Source of the DNA: Opitutales bacterium
GTDB taxonomy: Bacteria; Verrucomicrobiota; Verrucomicrobiia; Opitutales; Intestinicryptomonadaceae
Assembly (NCBI GenBank): GCA_015061945.1
Contig: SUVP01000010.1
Location: 1-64,000 of the forward strand
Direction: 5' to 3'
Length of the DNA: 64,000 nt
Position numbers and translations under genes: made by a program. Below, one piece after another: positions 34,102 to 42,352 of the stretch. Each line of letters begins with the position of its first letter. Position 1 is the stretch's first letter. The notes under the pieces were generated by a model that made no database searches, was not told the origin of the DNA, and saw nothing but the letters and a program-made list of their open reading frames with translations.

Positions 34102-35754
34102 ATGAAAAAGGGTGCAACATCGGCGGATGTCAATTCCGCCAGTGCATCGGGCGGGAATGCGTCGACGCTGAAAAAGCTCGGAACTTTCGGGCTTGCGGCA
34201 ATTGTGTTGAGCTCGATGTTAGGTGGAGGCATATTTAGTTTGCCTCAAAATATGGCTTCATCGGCATCTGCTGGTGCTGTCATCATTGCGTGGATTATTA
34301 CGGGCTTTGGGATATTTTTTATCGCAAATACATTCCGTATTCTTTCTTCTGCCAGACCCGATTTAACCGCAGGCATATATATGTATGCTCGCGAGGGATT
34401 CGGCAATTATACAGGCTTCACGATTGCATGGGGATATTGGCTTTGCCAGATTTTCGGCAATGTAGGTTATGCTGTTATAACGATGGATTCTCTCAATTAT
34501 TTCTTCCCAGGAATATTTACAGGAGGAAATAATTTGTGGTCAATAATCGGTGGTTCTGTTCTCATTTGGACATTTAATTTTATCGTTTTAGGCGGAATAA
34601 AACAAGCGTCATCGGTCAATACGATTGCTACTGTTTGTAAGATTTTACCGCTTGTTGTATTCATTGTCGTTATGGCGATTGTGTTCAACTTCGATAAATT
34701 TACATCTGACTTCTGGGGACACTCTGTTGTCGCAGGCGAAAAAGATTTAGGTTCGCTTTCGGGACAAATCAAGAGTACGATGCTTGTAACACTTTGGGCG
34801 TTTATCGGTATTGAAGGTGCAGTTGTACTTTCGGGTAGAGCCAAGAGTGCAAAGGCTGTCGGACGTGCTACAATTATGGGTTTTGCAAGCGGACTTTTTG
34901 TCTTTGCATTGCTTTCTGTTTTGCCGTTCGGCTTTATGACACAAGCAGAACTTGCCGATGTTGCGAATCCGTCGACAGCTGGAGTTCTCGAAAAAGTTGT
35001 CGGTCCGTGGGGCAGTTGGTTGATGAATATCGGATTGATTATCGCAGTGCTTGCAAGTTGGCTTGCATGGACTATGATAACTGCTGAAATCCCATACGCA
35101 GCTGCGAAAGACGGAACATTCCCAAAAATTTTCGGACGCGAAAATTCAAAAGGTACGCCATCGGTGTCGCTTTGGACAACAAGTATCTTGATGCAGTTGG
35201 CAATGCTTATGGTATATTTTTCAAACAACGCATGGAACACAATGTTGAGTATAACAGGCGTAATGGTACTCCCAGCGTACTTGGCAAGCACAGCGTATCT
35301 TTGGAAAATATCTGAACGCAAAGAATTGTTTTCTGAAAATAAGAATCTTCAAATCAGCACGAGATACGCATTGTGTTCTGGAATATTTGGTGTGATATTT
35401 TCGATATGGCTCATCTATGCAGCAGGTTTGCAATATTTGTTGATGTCGATTATATTCTTGGCTCTCGGTATTCCAGTTTACGTTTGGTCGCGAAAAGAAC
35501 GTATGCAAAAAGCATTCACAAAAGCTGAAATGTTTGGTGCGTCTGTCGTTGCTATTGTTGCGATAATTGCTGTGTCAATGATTTCAAGTGGTGCGATAAA
35601 TATCAATGAAAATGGTTCTACTTCCACACCATCGACATCTGATTCTTCAAAGAAAAAGTCGAAGAAAGATGAAATATCAACACGTGCTCCAATGACAAAA
35701 CGTCATGGTGAAAACGCAATTATCATAATCGAAAGCGAAGAAATATTCTATTAG
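34102..35754 (+). CDS. aaxC: Arginine/agmatine antiporter, AaxC-like
   Basis: The 550-residue protein is an APC-superfamily amino-acid antiporter with about twelve membrane helices. The first helix holds the substrate motif SSMLGGGIFSLPQNM, as in the basic amino-acid/polyamine antiporters. It should exchange external arginine for internal agmatine at the inner membrane and so complete the AaxB cycle. It is longer than usual, with a Ser/Ala/Gly-rich N-terminal extension of about 25 residues and a charged Ser/Thr/Lys-rich tail after about residue 500 that includes a KKKSKKDE stretch. It lies between aaxB and the porin. Its substrate is inferred from similarity and context. Confidence 0.9.
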   Translation: MKKGATSADVNSASASGGNASTLKKLGTFGLAAIVLSSMLGGGIFSLPQNMASSASAGAVIIAWIITGFGIFFIANTFRILSSARPDLTAGIYMYAREGFGNYTGFTIAWGYWLCQIFGNVGYAVITMDSLNYFFPGIFTGGNNLWSIIGGSVLIWTFNFIVLGGIKQASSVNTIATVCKILPLVVFIVVMAIVFNFDKFTSDFWGHSVVAGEKDLGSLSGQIKSTMLVTLWAFIGIEGAVVLSGRAKSAKAVGRATIMGFASGLFVFALLSVLPFGFMTQAELADVANPSTAGVLEKVVGPWGSWLMNIGLIIAVLASWLAWTMITAEIPYAAAKDGTFPKIFGRENSKGTPSVSLWTTSILMQLAMLMVYFSNNAWNTMLSITGVMVLPAYLASTAYLWKISERKELFSENKNLQISTRYALCSGIFGVIFSIWLIYAAGLQYLLMSIIFLALGIPVYVWSRKERMQKAFTKAEMFGASVVAIVAIIAVSMISSGAININENGSTSTPSTSDSSKKKSKKDEISTRAPMTKRHGENAIIIIESEEIFY

Positions 35755-35758
35755 GAAA

Positions 35759-35797
35759 TTTGCGAAAGTTTTTGTTATACGCATTTACTTTCGCAAA
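35759..35797 (+). other. Hairpin between aaxC and the porin gene
   Basis: An 11-bp perfect stem (35759-35769 with 35787-35797) has a 17-base loop. It is not followed by a T run on the plus strand, so it looks more like an RNA processing or stability element than a terminator. It could give the porin a different expression level from the first two genes. Confidence 0.5.
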
Positions 35798-35857
35798 AAA
35801 TATGGCTGACAAGTTTGACGTTCTTGAAATTCCACTGGGGACAAAAAAAGGAGTATT

Positions 35858-37528
35858 ATGAAAATGCTAAAGACAATCTTGGTTGCGTGCGGTTTCCTAC
35901 TTGCGTTCGCAATGTACGCCCAAGAAAATCAATCGTCTGCAACAGTGCAGTCAACGCAAACGCAAGCTCAATCACAAGTGCAGAATGTAGCACAACCACA
36001 AGCTCAATCTGCAACTTCAAACGCACAATCGCAAACGGCTCAAGCAACGCAATCGGCAGAGCAAACGTCGCAATCGCAGAATGCACAAGGTGTAATTCAA
36101 ACGGTTGTCGAGGAAGAAGAAATCTCGGTTGAAGGTGTTGCAGTTCAATGTAATTGTCCAAAAGACAAGTGTGTTTGCCCAAAAGGAAAATGCCCTTGCC
36201 CAAAGGCAAATACAGAATGCGACAAGGCAAAAAAGTGTCCAAAGAAATCTTGCCCTAAAGATTCTTGCCCACCAAAAAATTGCCCCAAGAAACCGTGTTG
36301 CAAAAAACCATGCCAACAGTCTGCCTGCACTCCGCAGGCAAACTGCGGTTGCCCAATAATGCAAGGGAATTTTGGTCTCGATTACGTCTGCAATAATATC
36401 GAAGCTGGGCAAAATGAAATCTATCAAGAAACAGGTATAAAATTTACTTTCGATTACTATGCCGATGTTTATTCAAATCCGTCAGGCGGTGAAAATCAAG
36501 GGACGAACTACACTCACATTATGATTTTTGGAGCCAATGTAGATTTTGAAAAAATTATCGGATTAAAAGGTGCGAGTATGCGAATTTCTGGAGCATACAA
36601 CACAGGCAAAGACTTGTCTGGAAAAATCGGAAACTTTTTCACAATTTCAGAATCTGCCGTAACTGGTGGTTGGATGTTCTATGAACTCTACTACTCACAA
36701 AAACTCGAACTTCCGTGGGACGACGTGTTAGTCATAACTGCTGGAAGAATGAGTATGGCTGATTCTTTCGCAAGCCTCCCAGTATTCGGATATTTGGGCA
36801 GTGGTGCGATGGATTCAACTGCTGAATCGATTTTCTTCGCATCGCCTTTTACATCGTCGACAATCGCAACGTGGGGCGTTGTTGCCGATTATCAAACTGC
36901 AAATGATTTAACTTTTTCGTACGGATTATTCCAAGTTCCTCCGAATGTAAATGCGTCGGATTGGCGTGGCACCGATTTTGGTATCGGGAGCGATGACGGT
37001 TATATGATGTTGATGCAAGTTAAGTGGAACCCGACTTTTGCAGGTAATTTACAAGGTGAGTATATGGTCGGTGGATATTTCTTTGACGGCTATGATATGG
37101 CACGTTTGAGCAATAGTGCATCGTTTAAAGATGAAGGTTTTGGCTTCTACATTCAAGGTCAACAAATGGTATGGGTTGACGAAAATGATCCAAACCGAAA
37201 CATCACAGTGTGGGCTGGTTTGCAATACTCGCCGACAAAAACAATCAGTGCAATTACATATCAGCCTTACGCTGGTGTTCAGTTTAGTGGATTTGTTCCA
37301 TGCCGACCAAATGATTCTATATTCTTGTCGTGGACAACTGGATTTTTCAGTAGCGACTACAACAATAATCAATCAAATTGCGAAACGATTTTTGAGTTGA
37401 ATTATTTATTCCAAGTAAATCAGTATGTATCGCTTCAACCAGTTATGCAATATGTACTCAATCCAAACGGACAATCGAATATCGACAACGCTGTTGTCTT
37501 AGGTGGTCAAATAATGGTATCGTTCTAA
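35858..37528 (+). CDS. aaxA: OprB-type porin with cysteine-rich N-terminal segment, AaxA-like
   Basis: The 556-residue protein has a signal peptide (about residues 1-21) and a Gln/Ser/Ala-rich low-complexity stretch (22-80). A short acidic piece (85-89) follows, then a segment of residues 98-165 containing 17 cysteines with many Cys-Pro-Lys units. After that comes an OprB-type beta barrel (about 170-556). In Chlamydia the porin AaxA works with AaxB and AaxC to pass arginine across the outer membrane. Its place here, 103 bases after aaxC and with an AAAGGAG ribosome site, supports the same role. I do not know a precedent for this cysteine segment; metal binding, disulfide cross-linking or cell-wall attachment are possible. 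The barrel is a paralogue of the porin at 7610. Confidence 0.85.
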   Translation: MKMLKTILVACGFLLAFAMYAQENQSSATVQSTQTQAQSQVQNVAQPQAQSATSNAQSQTAQATQSAEQTSQSQNAQGVIQTVVEEEEISVEGVAVQCNCPKDKCVCPKGKCPCPKANTECDKAKKCPKKSCPKDSCPPKNCPKKPCCKKPCQQSACTPQANCGCPIMQGNFGLDYVCNNIEAGQNEIYQETGIKFTFDYYADVYSNPSGGENQGTNYTHIMIFGANVDFEKIIGLKGASMRISGAYNTGKDLSGKIGNFFTISESAVTGGWMFYELYYSQKLELPWDDVLVITAGRMSMADSFASLPVFGYLGSGAMDSTAESIFFASPFTSSTIATWGVVADYQTANDLTFSYGLFQVPPNVNASDWRGTDFGIGSDDGYMMLMQVKWNPTFAGNLQGEYMVGGYFFDGYDMARLSNSASFKDEGFGFYIQGQQMVWVDENDPNRNITVWAGLQYSPTKTISAITYQPYAGVQFSGFVPCRPNDSIFLSWTTGFFSSDYNNNQSNCETIFELNYLFQVNQYVSLQPVMQYVLNPNGQSNIDNAVVLGGQIMVSF

Positions 37529-37540
37529 TTTAATCTGATA

Positions 37541-37573
37541 AAAAATGGAGGCTTATTGTAAGCCTCCATTTTT
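37541..37573. terminator. Bidirectional terminator after the aax operon
   Basis: A perfect 15-bp stem (37541-37555 with 37559-37573) with a 3-base loop has A and T runs on its sides. It lies between the convergent porin and GH5 genes. Confidence 0.9.
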
Positions 37574-37578
37574 TTTAT

Positions 37579-38709
37579 TTAACCTTGTTTTAAGATTTCC
37601 AACATTTCACGGTCGAGTTTTGCTCCACGGAAGTTTTCGTATTTTGCTCCTGGTCGGTTAGAGTCGATTACTCCGAGTGCACCACGGAGTCGCCAACATG
37701 CCCAGCCCCAGTTGCGTTCTTTATAGACATCGAGCAAATCTTTCAACCAAGCTTGCATAACTGGAGCAGGAGTGTGGTTGTGGCAACCCATTTCTCCGAC
37801 GTGTACAGAACCGCCGAGTTTTTCCCACTCATCCCAATTCTTTTTATACATATCTCGCAAATATTGCTTGTCGTATTTTATACCCTTGTAATTGAGAGGC
37901 CACTTGAGGTGTTCTGCTGGAAAATCTCTGATGTGTGGAGGCATCCAAATTGCACGGAAGTGTGTTATTTCAGCTGGAGTATATCCACGTGCACTTTGGT
38001 AGAAGTTTTCTACGTTAGCAAATTCATTGAGCGATTCTTTGCCATAGTTGAAACCGTCAACACAAATTAAACGTTTTGGATCGACATCACGAATTGCTTT
38101 GATTCCCGCACGCATTGCTTTTACATAGCCATCACGCATACGAGAGGGAGGTTCGTTGATGAGGTCAAAACTTACTTCGTTATTTGAGTAGCTCTTGTAT
38201 CTTTCGGCGAAGTGTGCCCAGTGGTAGCAGAATGCTTCGAGAGGTGCTTCGTCTCTAAACAAATGTGTTTGTGGCTTGATAATTGGGTCTGGATTTACGC
38301 AGTAGCCGGGAGCCCTGTGAAAATTGATATTGATATGAATTCCGTATTGACGACCCCATTCAACAGCTTGGTCAACTTGCTTGAGGGCTTTTTCATCGAG
38401 TCTGAACCAATCGTGTTCATCGCTCCAGCACCAGTAGCAAAGGGGCAAGCGGATAAAATCAAATCCCCAACTTTTGATAATTTCAAAATCTTCCTCTTGG
38501 AATGGTCCCAGACCATAATTGCCTGAGCCTTTAAACGTATTGCCGATTGGCAAGAACATATTTAACAAATTGAATCCACGGCGACGTGGGAGTTGCGTCT
38601 TTTTTGGCGGGAATTCAGATTTTGGTGCAGAATTGCATGCCGACATTGTGATTGCTGGCAGAGTCGCTGTTGCGATAGAAACCTTCTTCAAAAAATTACG
38701 TCTTTTCAT
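37579..38709 (-). CDS. Glycoside hydrolase family 5 protein (endoglucanase-like), exported
   Basis: The 376-residue protein begins with a twin-arginine-like signal (KRRNFLK) and a possible lipobox MSAC with cysteine at 25. The TIM barrel shows the family features: a G-F-D-F-I-R-L-P segment (82-89), the acid/base motif NEP at 185-187 (E186), and a late GEM segment with the probable nucleophile E306. GH5 enzymes cut beta-linked glucans, mannans or related chains; the specificity is not evident. It is a single gene divergent from the GH28 lipoprotein, which suggests joint use of plant-type polysaccharides. Confidence 0.85.
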   Translation of the reverse strand: MKRRNFLKKVSIATATLPAITMSACNSAPKSEFPPKKTQLPRRRGFNLLNMFLPIGNTFKGSGNYGLGPFQEEDFEIIKSWGFDFIRLPLCYWCWSDEHDWFRLDEKALKQVDQAVEWGRQYGIHININFHRAPGYCVNPDPIIKPQTHLFRDEAPLEAFCYHWAHFAERYKSYSNNEVSFDLINEPPSRMRDGYVKAMRAGIKAIRDVDPKRLICVDGFNYGKESLNEFANVENFYQSARGYTPAEITHFRAIWMPPHIRDFPAEHLKWPLNYKGIKYDKQYLRDMYKKNWDEWEKLGGSVHVGEMGCHNHTPAPVMQAWLKDLLDVYKERNWGWACWRLRGALGVIDSNRPGAKYENFRGAKLDREMLEILKQG

Positions 38710-38824
38710 AAATTTCAGATTAGAGATTTTTCTATGTTCGTCAATTTTTAATAATCAGTTTTTGGTAAACTGTATACCAAGGAAAAAGCTTGAGTGTATT
38801 TTAATATCTGAAAAAATAAAAAAT

Positions 38825-40234
38825 ATGAAAAGGAATTTATTACAGAAAAAATTTTTACTGGGGCTTTCAGCTGTTTGCATTATCGGTTTTTTGTCGGCGT
38901 GCAATGCAGTTGTATCGCAGGATAAATATACATCTATAAAAGTCGATGCACCCTTTGATATGCCCGATATCAAGGTTTACAATTTCCCAAATAGAGATTT
39001 TATAATTACCGACTTTGGTGCAAAATCTGAACCAAATTTCGACAACACAAAAGCTTTTGCCGATGCTATCCAAGCTTGTACAGATGCGGGCGGAGGTAGG
39101 GTAGTTGTTCCTGCTGGAGTTTGGCAAACTGGTGCAATCCATTTGAAAGACAATGTGAATTTACACTTGAGCGAAAACGCTGTTATCAATTTTACTGACG
39201 ACCCTAAAGCTTATTTACCTGTTGTGCAGACCTCGTGGGAGGGGATAGAATGTTATAATTATTCTCCGCTTGTGTATGCGTTTGGTCGCAAAAATATTGC
39301 GATAACGGGCAAGGGTAAGCTTATGCCAAAAATGGATACTTGGAAAATTTGGTTTGCACGTCCACCAGCACATATGGAGGCATTGAAAAAATTGTATCAT
39401 CAACTTTCGAGAAACGTTCCGGTTGTCGAGCGACAAATGGCGTATGGCGAAGCGAATTTGCGTCCGCATCTTATTCAATTTAATCGATGCCAAAATATAT
39501 TGCTTGAGGATTTCAAAATTCAAAATAGTCCGTTCTGGACAATCCATATATTTAAGTCGACTAATGGGCTTATTCGCAATCTCGATGTGAAAGCAACAGG
39601 ACACAACAACGATGGCGTCGATTTAGAAATGAGTAAAAATTTTCTCGTCGAAAATTGTAAGTTTGAACAAGGCGATGATGGTATTGTGATTAAGTCGGGT
39701 AGAAATCACGATGGATGGCGTTTGAATACGCCAACCGAAAATATTGTCGCCCGAAATTGCACTATCGTGAAGGCTCATGCACTGATTGTTTTCGGCAGTG
39801 AGTTGTCGGGAGGTATCCGCAACATTTACGTTCATGACTGCAAAATAACACGTCCAGTTTCGCGTCTATCGACACTTAAAACAAATAAGAGACGGGGTGG
39901 GTTTGTCGAAAATGTTTATGTGAAAAATTGCGTTGCCGATGTCCTTAAAAAAGGCGTTTTCGAGCTCCGTACAAATTGCATATTTCAATGGAATGTCGTT
40001 CCAACTTATGAGGAAAAACTTACACGTGTCGACGGAATACATTTTGAAAATATAAAGTGTAAATCGGCTGGATTCCTTTATAAAATCACGGCAAAAGAAG
40101 CGTTGACTGCAAAAAATTTCTATTTCAAAAATTGGGAAGTTGATACTGTGCAAGATCCAAAATGTACTGTTGTAAACGCTGAAAATGTAAACGCAGAAAA
40201 TATCGTTTACAAGAAAATCGGGGTTGTGAAATAA
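38825..40234 (+). CDS. Glycoside hydrolase family 28 (polygalacturonase-like) lipoprotein
   Basis: The 469-residue protein has a lipoprotein signal (LSAC, cysteine at 26) and then a right-handed beta-helix enzyme typical of GH28. The N-terminal NFDNTKAFADAIQAC segment is followed by PAGVWQTGAIHLK. The catalytic aspartates are in NNDGVD (261-266) and GDDGI (283-287), and the SGRNHDGWR segment (291-299) carries the conserved histidine. GH28 enzymes hydrolyse galacturonide linkages in pectin-like chains. I chose the ATG at 38825 because it gives a clean lipoprotein signal; a longer upstream reading would overlap the divergent GH5 gene. It converges on the methyltransferase gene with a 6-base gap. 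Confidence 0.88.
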   Translation: MKRNLLQKKFLLGLSAVCIIGFLSACNAVVSQDKYTSIKVDAPFDMPDIKVYNFPNRDFIITDFGAKSEPNFDNTKAFADAIQACTDAGGGRVVVPAGVWQTGAIHLKDNVNLHLSENAVINFTDDPKAYLPVVQTSWEGIECYNYSPLVYAFGRKNIAITGKGKLMPKMDTWKIWFARPPAHMEALKKLYHQLSRNVPVVERQMAYGEANLRPHLIQFNRCQNILLEDFKIQNSPFWTIHIFKSTNGLIRNLDVKATGHNNDGVDLEMSKNFLVENCKFEQGDDGIVIKSGRNHDGWRLNTPTENIVARNCTIVKAHALIVFGSELSGGIRNIYVHDCKITRPVSRLSTLKTNKRRGGFVENVYVKNCVADVLKKGVFELRTNCIFQWNVVPTYEEKLTRVDGIHFENIKCKSAGFLYKITAKEALTAKNFYFKNWEVDTVQDPKCTVVNAENVNAENIVYKKIGVVK

Positions 40235-40240
40235 ACTCTG

Positions 40241-41218
40241 TTATTTGCGTAATCCCGATATTATGCGGAATGCCGAGCCCATGTGAACTGGGCTAATCAA
40301 TTCGGATAACTCTCGCTTTCGCAGGTTATCCGTTTCTTTTGTCTCTATTATCTGACGGATTTTTTCTTGTGCATATTTTACAAAAAAATTTGCCTGATAA
40401 TTTTCTTCTACTCCGACAAAATTAAAACGCTTTGCAATGTCGAGAAGTGTGTCGGAACAGGGCGAAAATGTGATGTCGCAATCGCCGGCGAATTTAGTAA
40501 TATCGGCTGAATCTGTGTGTTTGAGATATGTGCGAGCAGTGCCTAACGGAAGTTCTGAAAGTTCACTTGCAGTCCTGTAATAATCGGCAAAAATAAATAT
40601 TCCATGCCAGTCTTGAGATAATATATTTTTAAATAATTTGAGTGCATCAAAAGAAATATCTAATGCAAAATTTTCAACACTCGCTTTGGGAAAATATTTC
40701 TGGATATGTAAATTTTCTTCAGGCGTGGGGGCTTCAAAATCTTCTGAAAATTTGTATTCAGAATTTTTTGTTCGTTCAATTTTTAGGATGCGTTTTTGCC
40801 ATTTGTTATTGATAAATTTAAATCTCGAAAATGGTCGAGCGTCTAAAAGTTCGTTTGAAATAACGATTGATTTTTGCGGAATATCTACTTGGTCATTCAG
40901 TCTGAAAACGACGGAATTTTCTATTATTTGCGAGTTCGGCTCGGCTCCTATTTCAACAAATGTGTAGTCGGCAAAATTCAGATTATGTTGCGACAAAATA
41001 TTCTTTGCCGAAGCCTCAATCAAATCGGAAAATACTTTTTGTTTGAGGCTGACAGCTGTGTAAAAATCGGATTCAGCTCCGCCCACACGGACTTTTTCTT
41101 TTTGATAGTAGCCAAATTCTTTGTCGTAAAGTGCGTAGTTGATAAAATCTTCCCAGCCGATTTTAAGCGAGTTATCGGCATTGTTATTGCGAAAAATTTT
41201 TTCGATTAGCTGATTCAT
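40241..41218 (-). CDS. MidA/NDUFAF7-family methyltransferase-like protein
   Basis: The 325-residue protein has the N-terminal INYALYDKEFGYYQ and DFYTAVSLKQKVF segments and the later SNELLDARPF segment of the MidA (DUF185) family. That family includes arginine methyltransferases that help assemble respiratory complex I. The SAM-binding motif, normally glycine-rich (EIGAGxG), reads EIGAEPNS, so glycines expected for cofactor binding are lost. The protein is also shorter than typical members. It may be a diverged or inactive family member. Its 5' start overlaps the recF stop by 4 bases, so it is co-transcribed with recF. Confidence 0.7.
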   Translation of the reverse strand: MNQLIEKIFRNNNADNSLKIGWEDFINYALYDKEFGYYQKEKVRVGGAESDFYTAVSLKQKVFSDLIEASAKNILSQHNLNFADYTFVEIGAEPNSQIIENSVVFRLNDQVDIPQKSIVISNELLDARPFSRFKFINNKWQKRILKIERTKNSEYKFSEDFEAPTPEENLHIQKYFPKASVENFALDISFDALKLFKNILSQDWHGIFIFADYYRTASELSELPLGTARTYLKHTDSADITKFAGDCDITFSPCSDTLLDIAKRFNFVGVEENYQANFFVKYAQEKIRQIIETKETDNLRKRELSELISPVHMGSAFRIISGLRK

Positions 41219-42294
41219 TGTTCGCTAAAAGTGCCGTTATTAACAAGCAGAGTTTTCCATGTCCCACGATTATTTATTGCGGGGGCTTGTTCTGTCGATG
41301 TTGCGATAACTTGCGATTGTGTATCTATGCACGACCAAAATGCTTCACGTCGGGTAGTGTCGAGTTCTCCGAGAATGTCATCGCATAAGATTGTTGGCGT
41401 TATATTTTTTGCAATTTTTATTGCTTCAAATTGTGCGAGTTTTAATGCGATAACAGCAGAGCGTTGTTGACCTTCTGATGCGTAAATTTTTGCGTCTTTG
41501 TTTGCGATTAAAATTTTGAAATCGTCTCTATGCGGACCATGCGAAGTGTTTCGGCGTTCGATATCTTTTGTACGGCAATCGTCGAGAACTTTTAGGAAGT
41601 CGTCAGTAGTTTGAACATCGCAATTTGGTTTAATTTTTATTTCTGCATTTTCGCCATTTTCTTTTGCAAGTATTGCGTACTTCTTGCTTGCAAGTTCTCC
41701 TAACTCGCCGAGTTTTTCACGTCGCTTCGACAAAATTACACTTGCCGATTCTGCCATTTGAGTTTCAAACGGCAAATATTCATCTACATTTTGCGAGCCT
41801 ATTCTCAACAGTGCGTTTCGTTGTGCAAGAGCTCCATGATAAATTTTTAGTTCCGAAAAATAATCCGAGTCAATAGAAGATATAAACATATCAGAATCTT
41901 TGCGTCTTATTTCTGGCGAGCCACGCAAAAGCGAGATGTCGGCATTACTCATTGCGAGAGCAGGGAATGTCCCGATAAAGTCCGAGAATTTTATTTCTTC
42001 ATCGCCAATGTATGCTTGGCGTTTGTCGCCAATAGAAACCATAACTTCGCAATCGCCCAGAGTTTCGTGCGATATTCCCGCAAGTACTCGTGCCGATTTC
42101 TCGCCATAACGTACCATCGCCGACATTTCCGATGTCCTGAAAGAACGCAACGCATACAACAAGCCGGTTGCTTCAAGGAGATTAGTTTTACCTTGTGCGT
42201 TTTGTCCGTGTATCCACACATTTTGAGCATCGAGTTGCACATCGGCGAATTCGACATTTCTGAAATTTTCTAGTCTGATAAAATTTATCTTCAC
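41215..42294 (-). CDS. recF: DNA replication and repair protein RecF
   Basis: The 359-residue protein is a structural-maintenance-type ATPase that loads RecA at gaps in single-stranded DNA. The Walker A segment GQNAQGKTN is at residues 30-38. The signature region reads ASEGQQRSAVIALKLAQ, and the Walker B region reads PTILCDDILGELD. The N-terminal LENFRN segment is typical. It is divergent from ruvB with a 58-base gap. Its usual neighbours dnaA, dnaN and gyrB are not here. The overlap with the MidA-like gene is ATGA. Confidence 0.92.
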   Translation of the reverse strand: MKINFIRLENFRNVEFADVQLDAQNVWIHGQNAQGKTNLLEATGLLYALRSFRTSEMSAMVRYGEKSARVLAGISHETLGDCEVMVSIGDKRQAYIGDEEIKFSDFIGTFPALAMSNADISLLRGSPEIRRKDSDMFISSIDSDYFSELKIYHGALAQRNALLRIGSQNVDEYLPFETQMAESASVILSKRREKLGELGELASKKYAILAKENGENAEIKIKPNCDVQTTDDFLKVLDDCRTKDIERRNTSHGPHRDDFKILIANKDAKIYASEGQQRSAVIALKLAQFEAIKIAKNITPTILCDDILGELDTTRREAFWSCIDTQSQVIATSTEQAPAINNRGTWKTLLVNNGTFSEQ

Positions 42295-42352
42295 AATTAT
42301 CTAAACTCGTGTAGAGTTGTACGAAATTACGATATTGTAAAGATTTTTCTCA

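Noticed and set aside
34497-35321. 274-residue antisense open frame in aaxC
   Set aside because: It is opposite the membrane helices of aaxC and reflects their codon bias; no known domain is seen.
36017-36427. Antisense open frame in the cysteine-rich part of the porin gene
   Set aside because: It arises from the low-complexity codons of the cysteine-rich segment and has no ribosome site or domain.
38519-38824. N-terminal extension of the GH28 gene
   Set aside because: It overlaps the divergent GH5 gene and removes the lipoprotein signal from the N-terminus.
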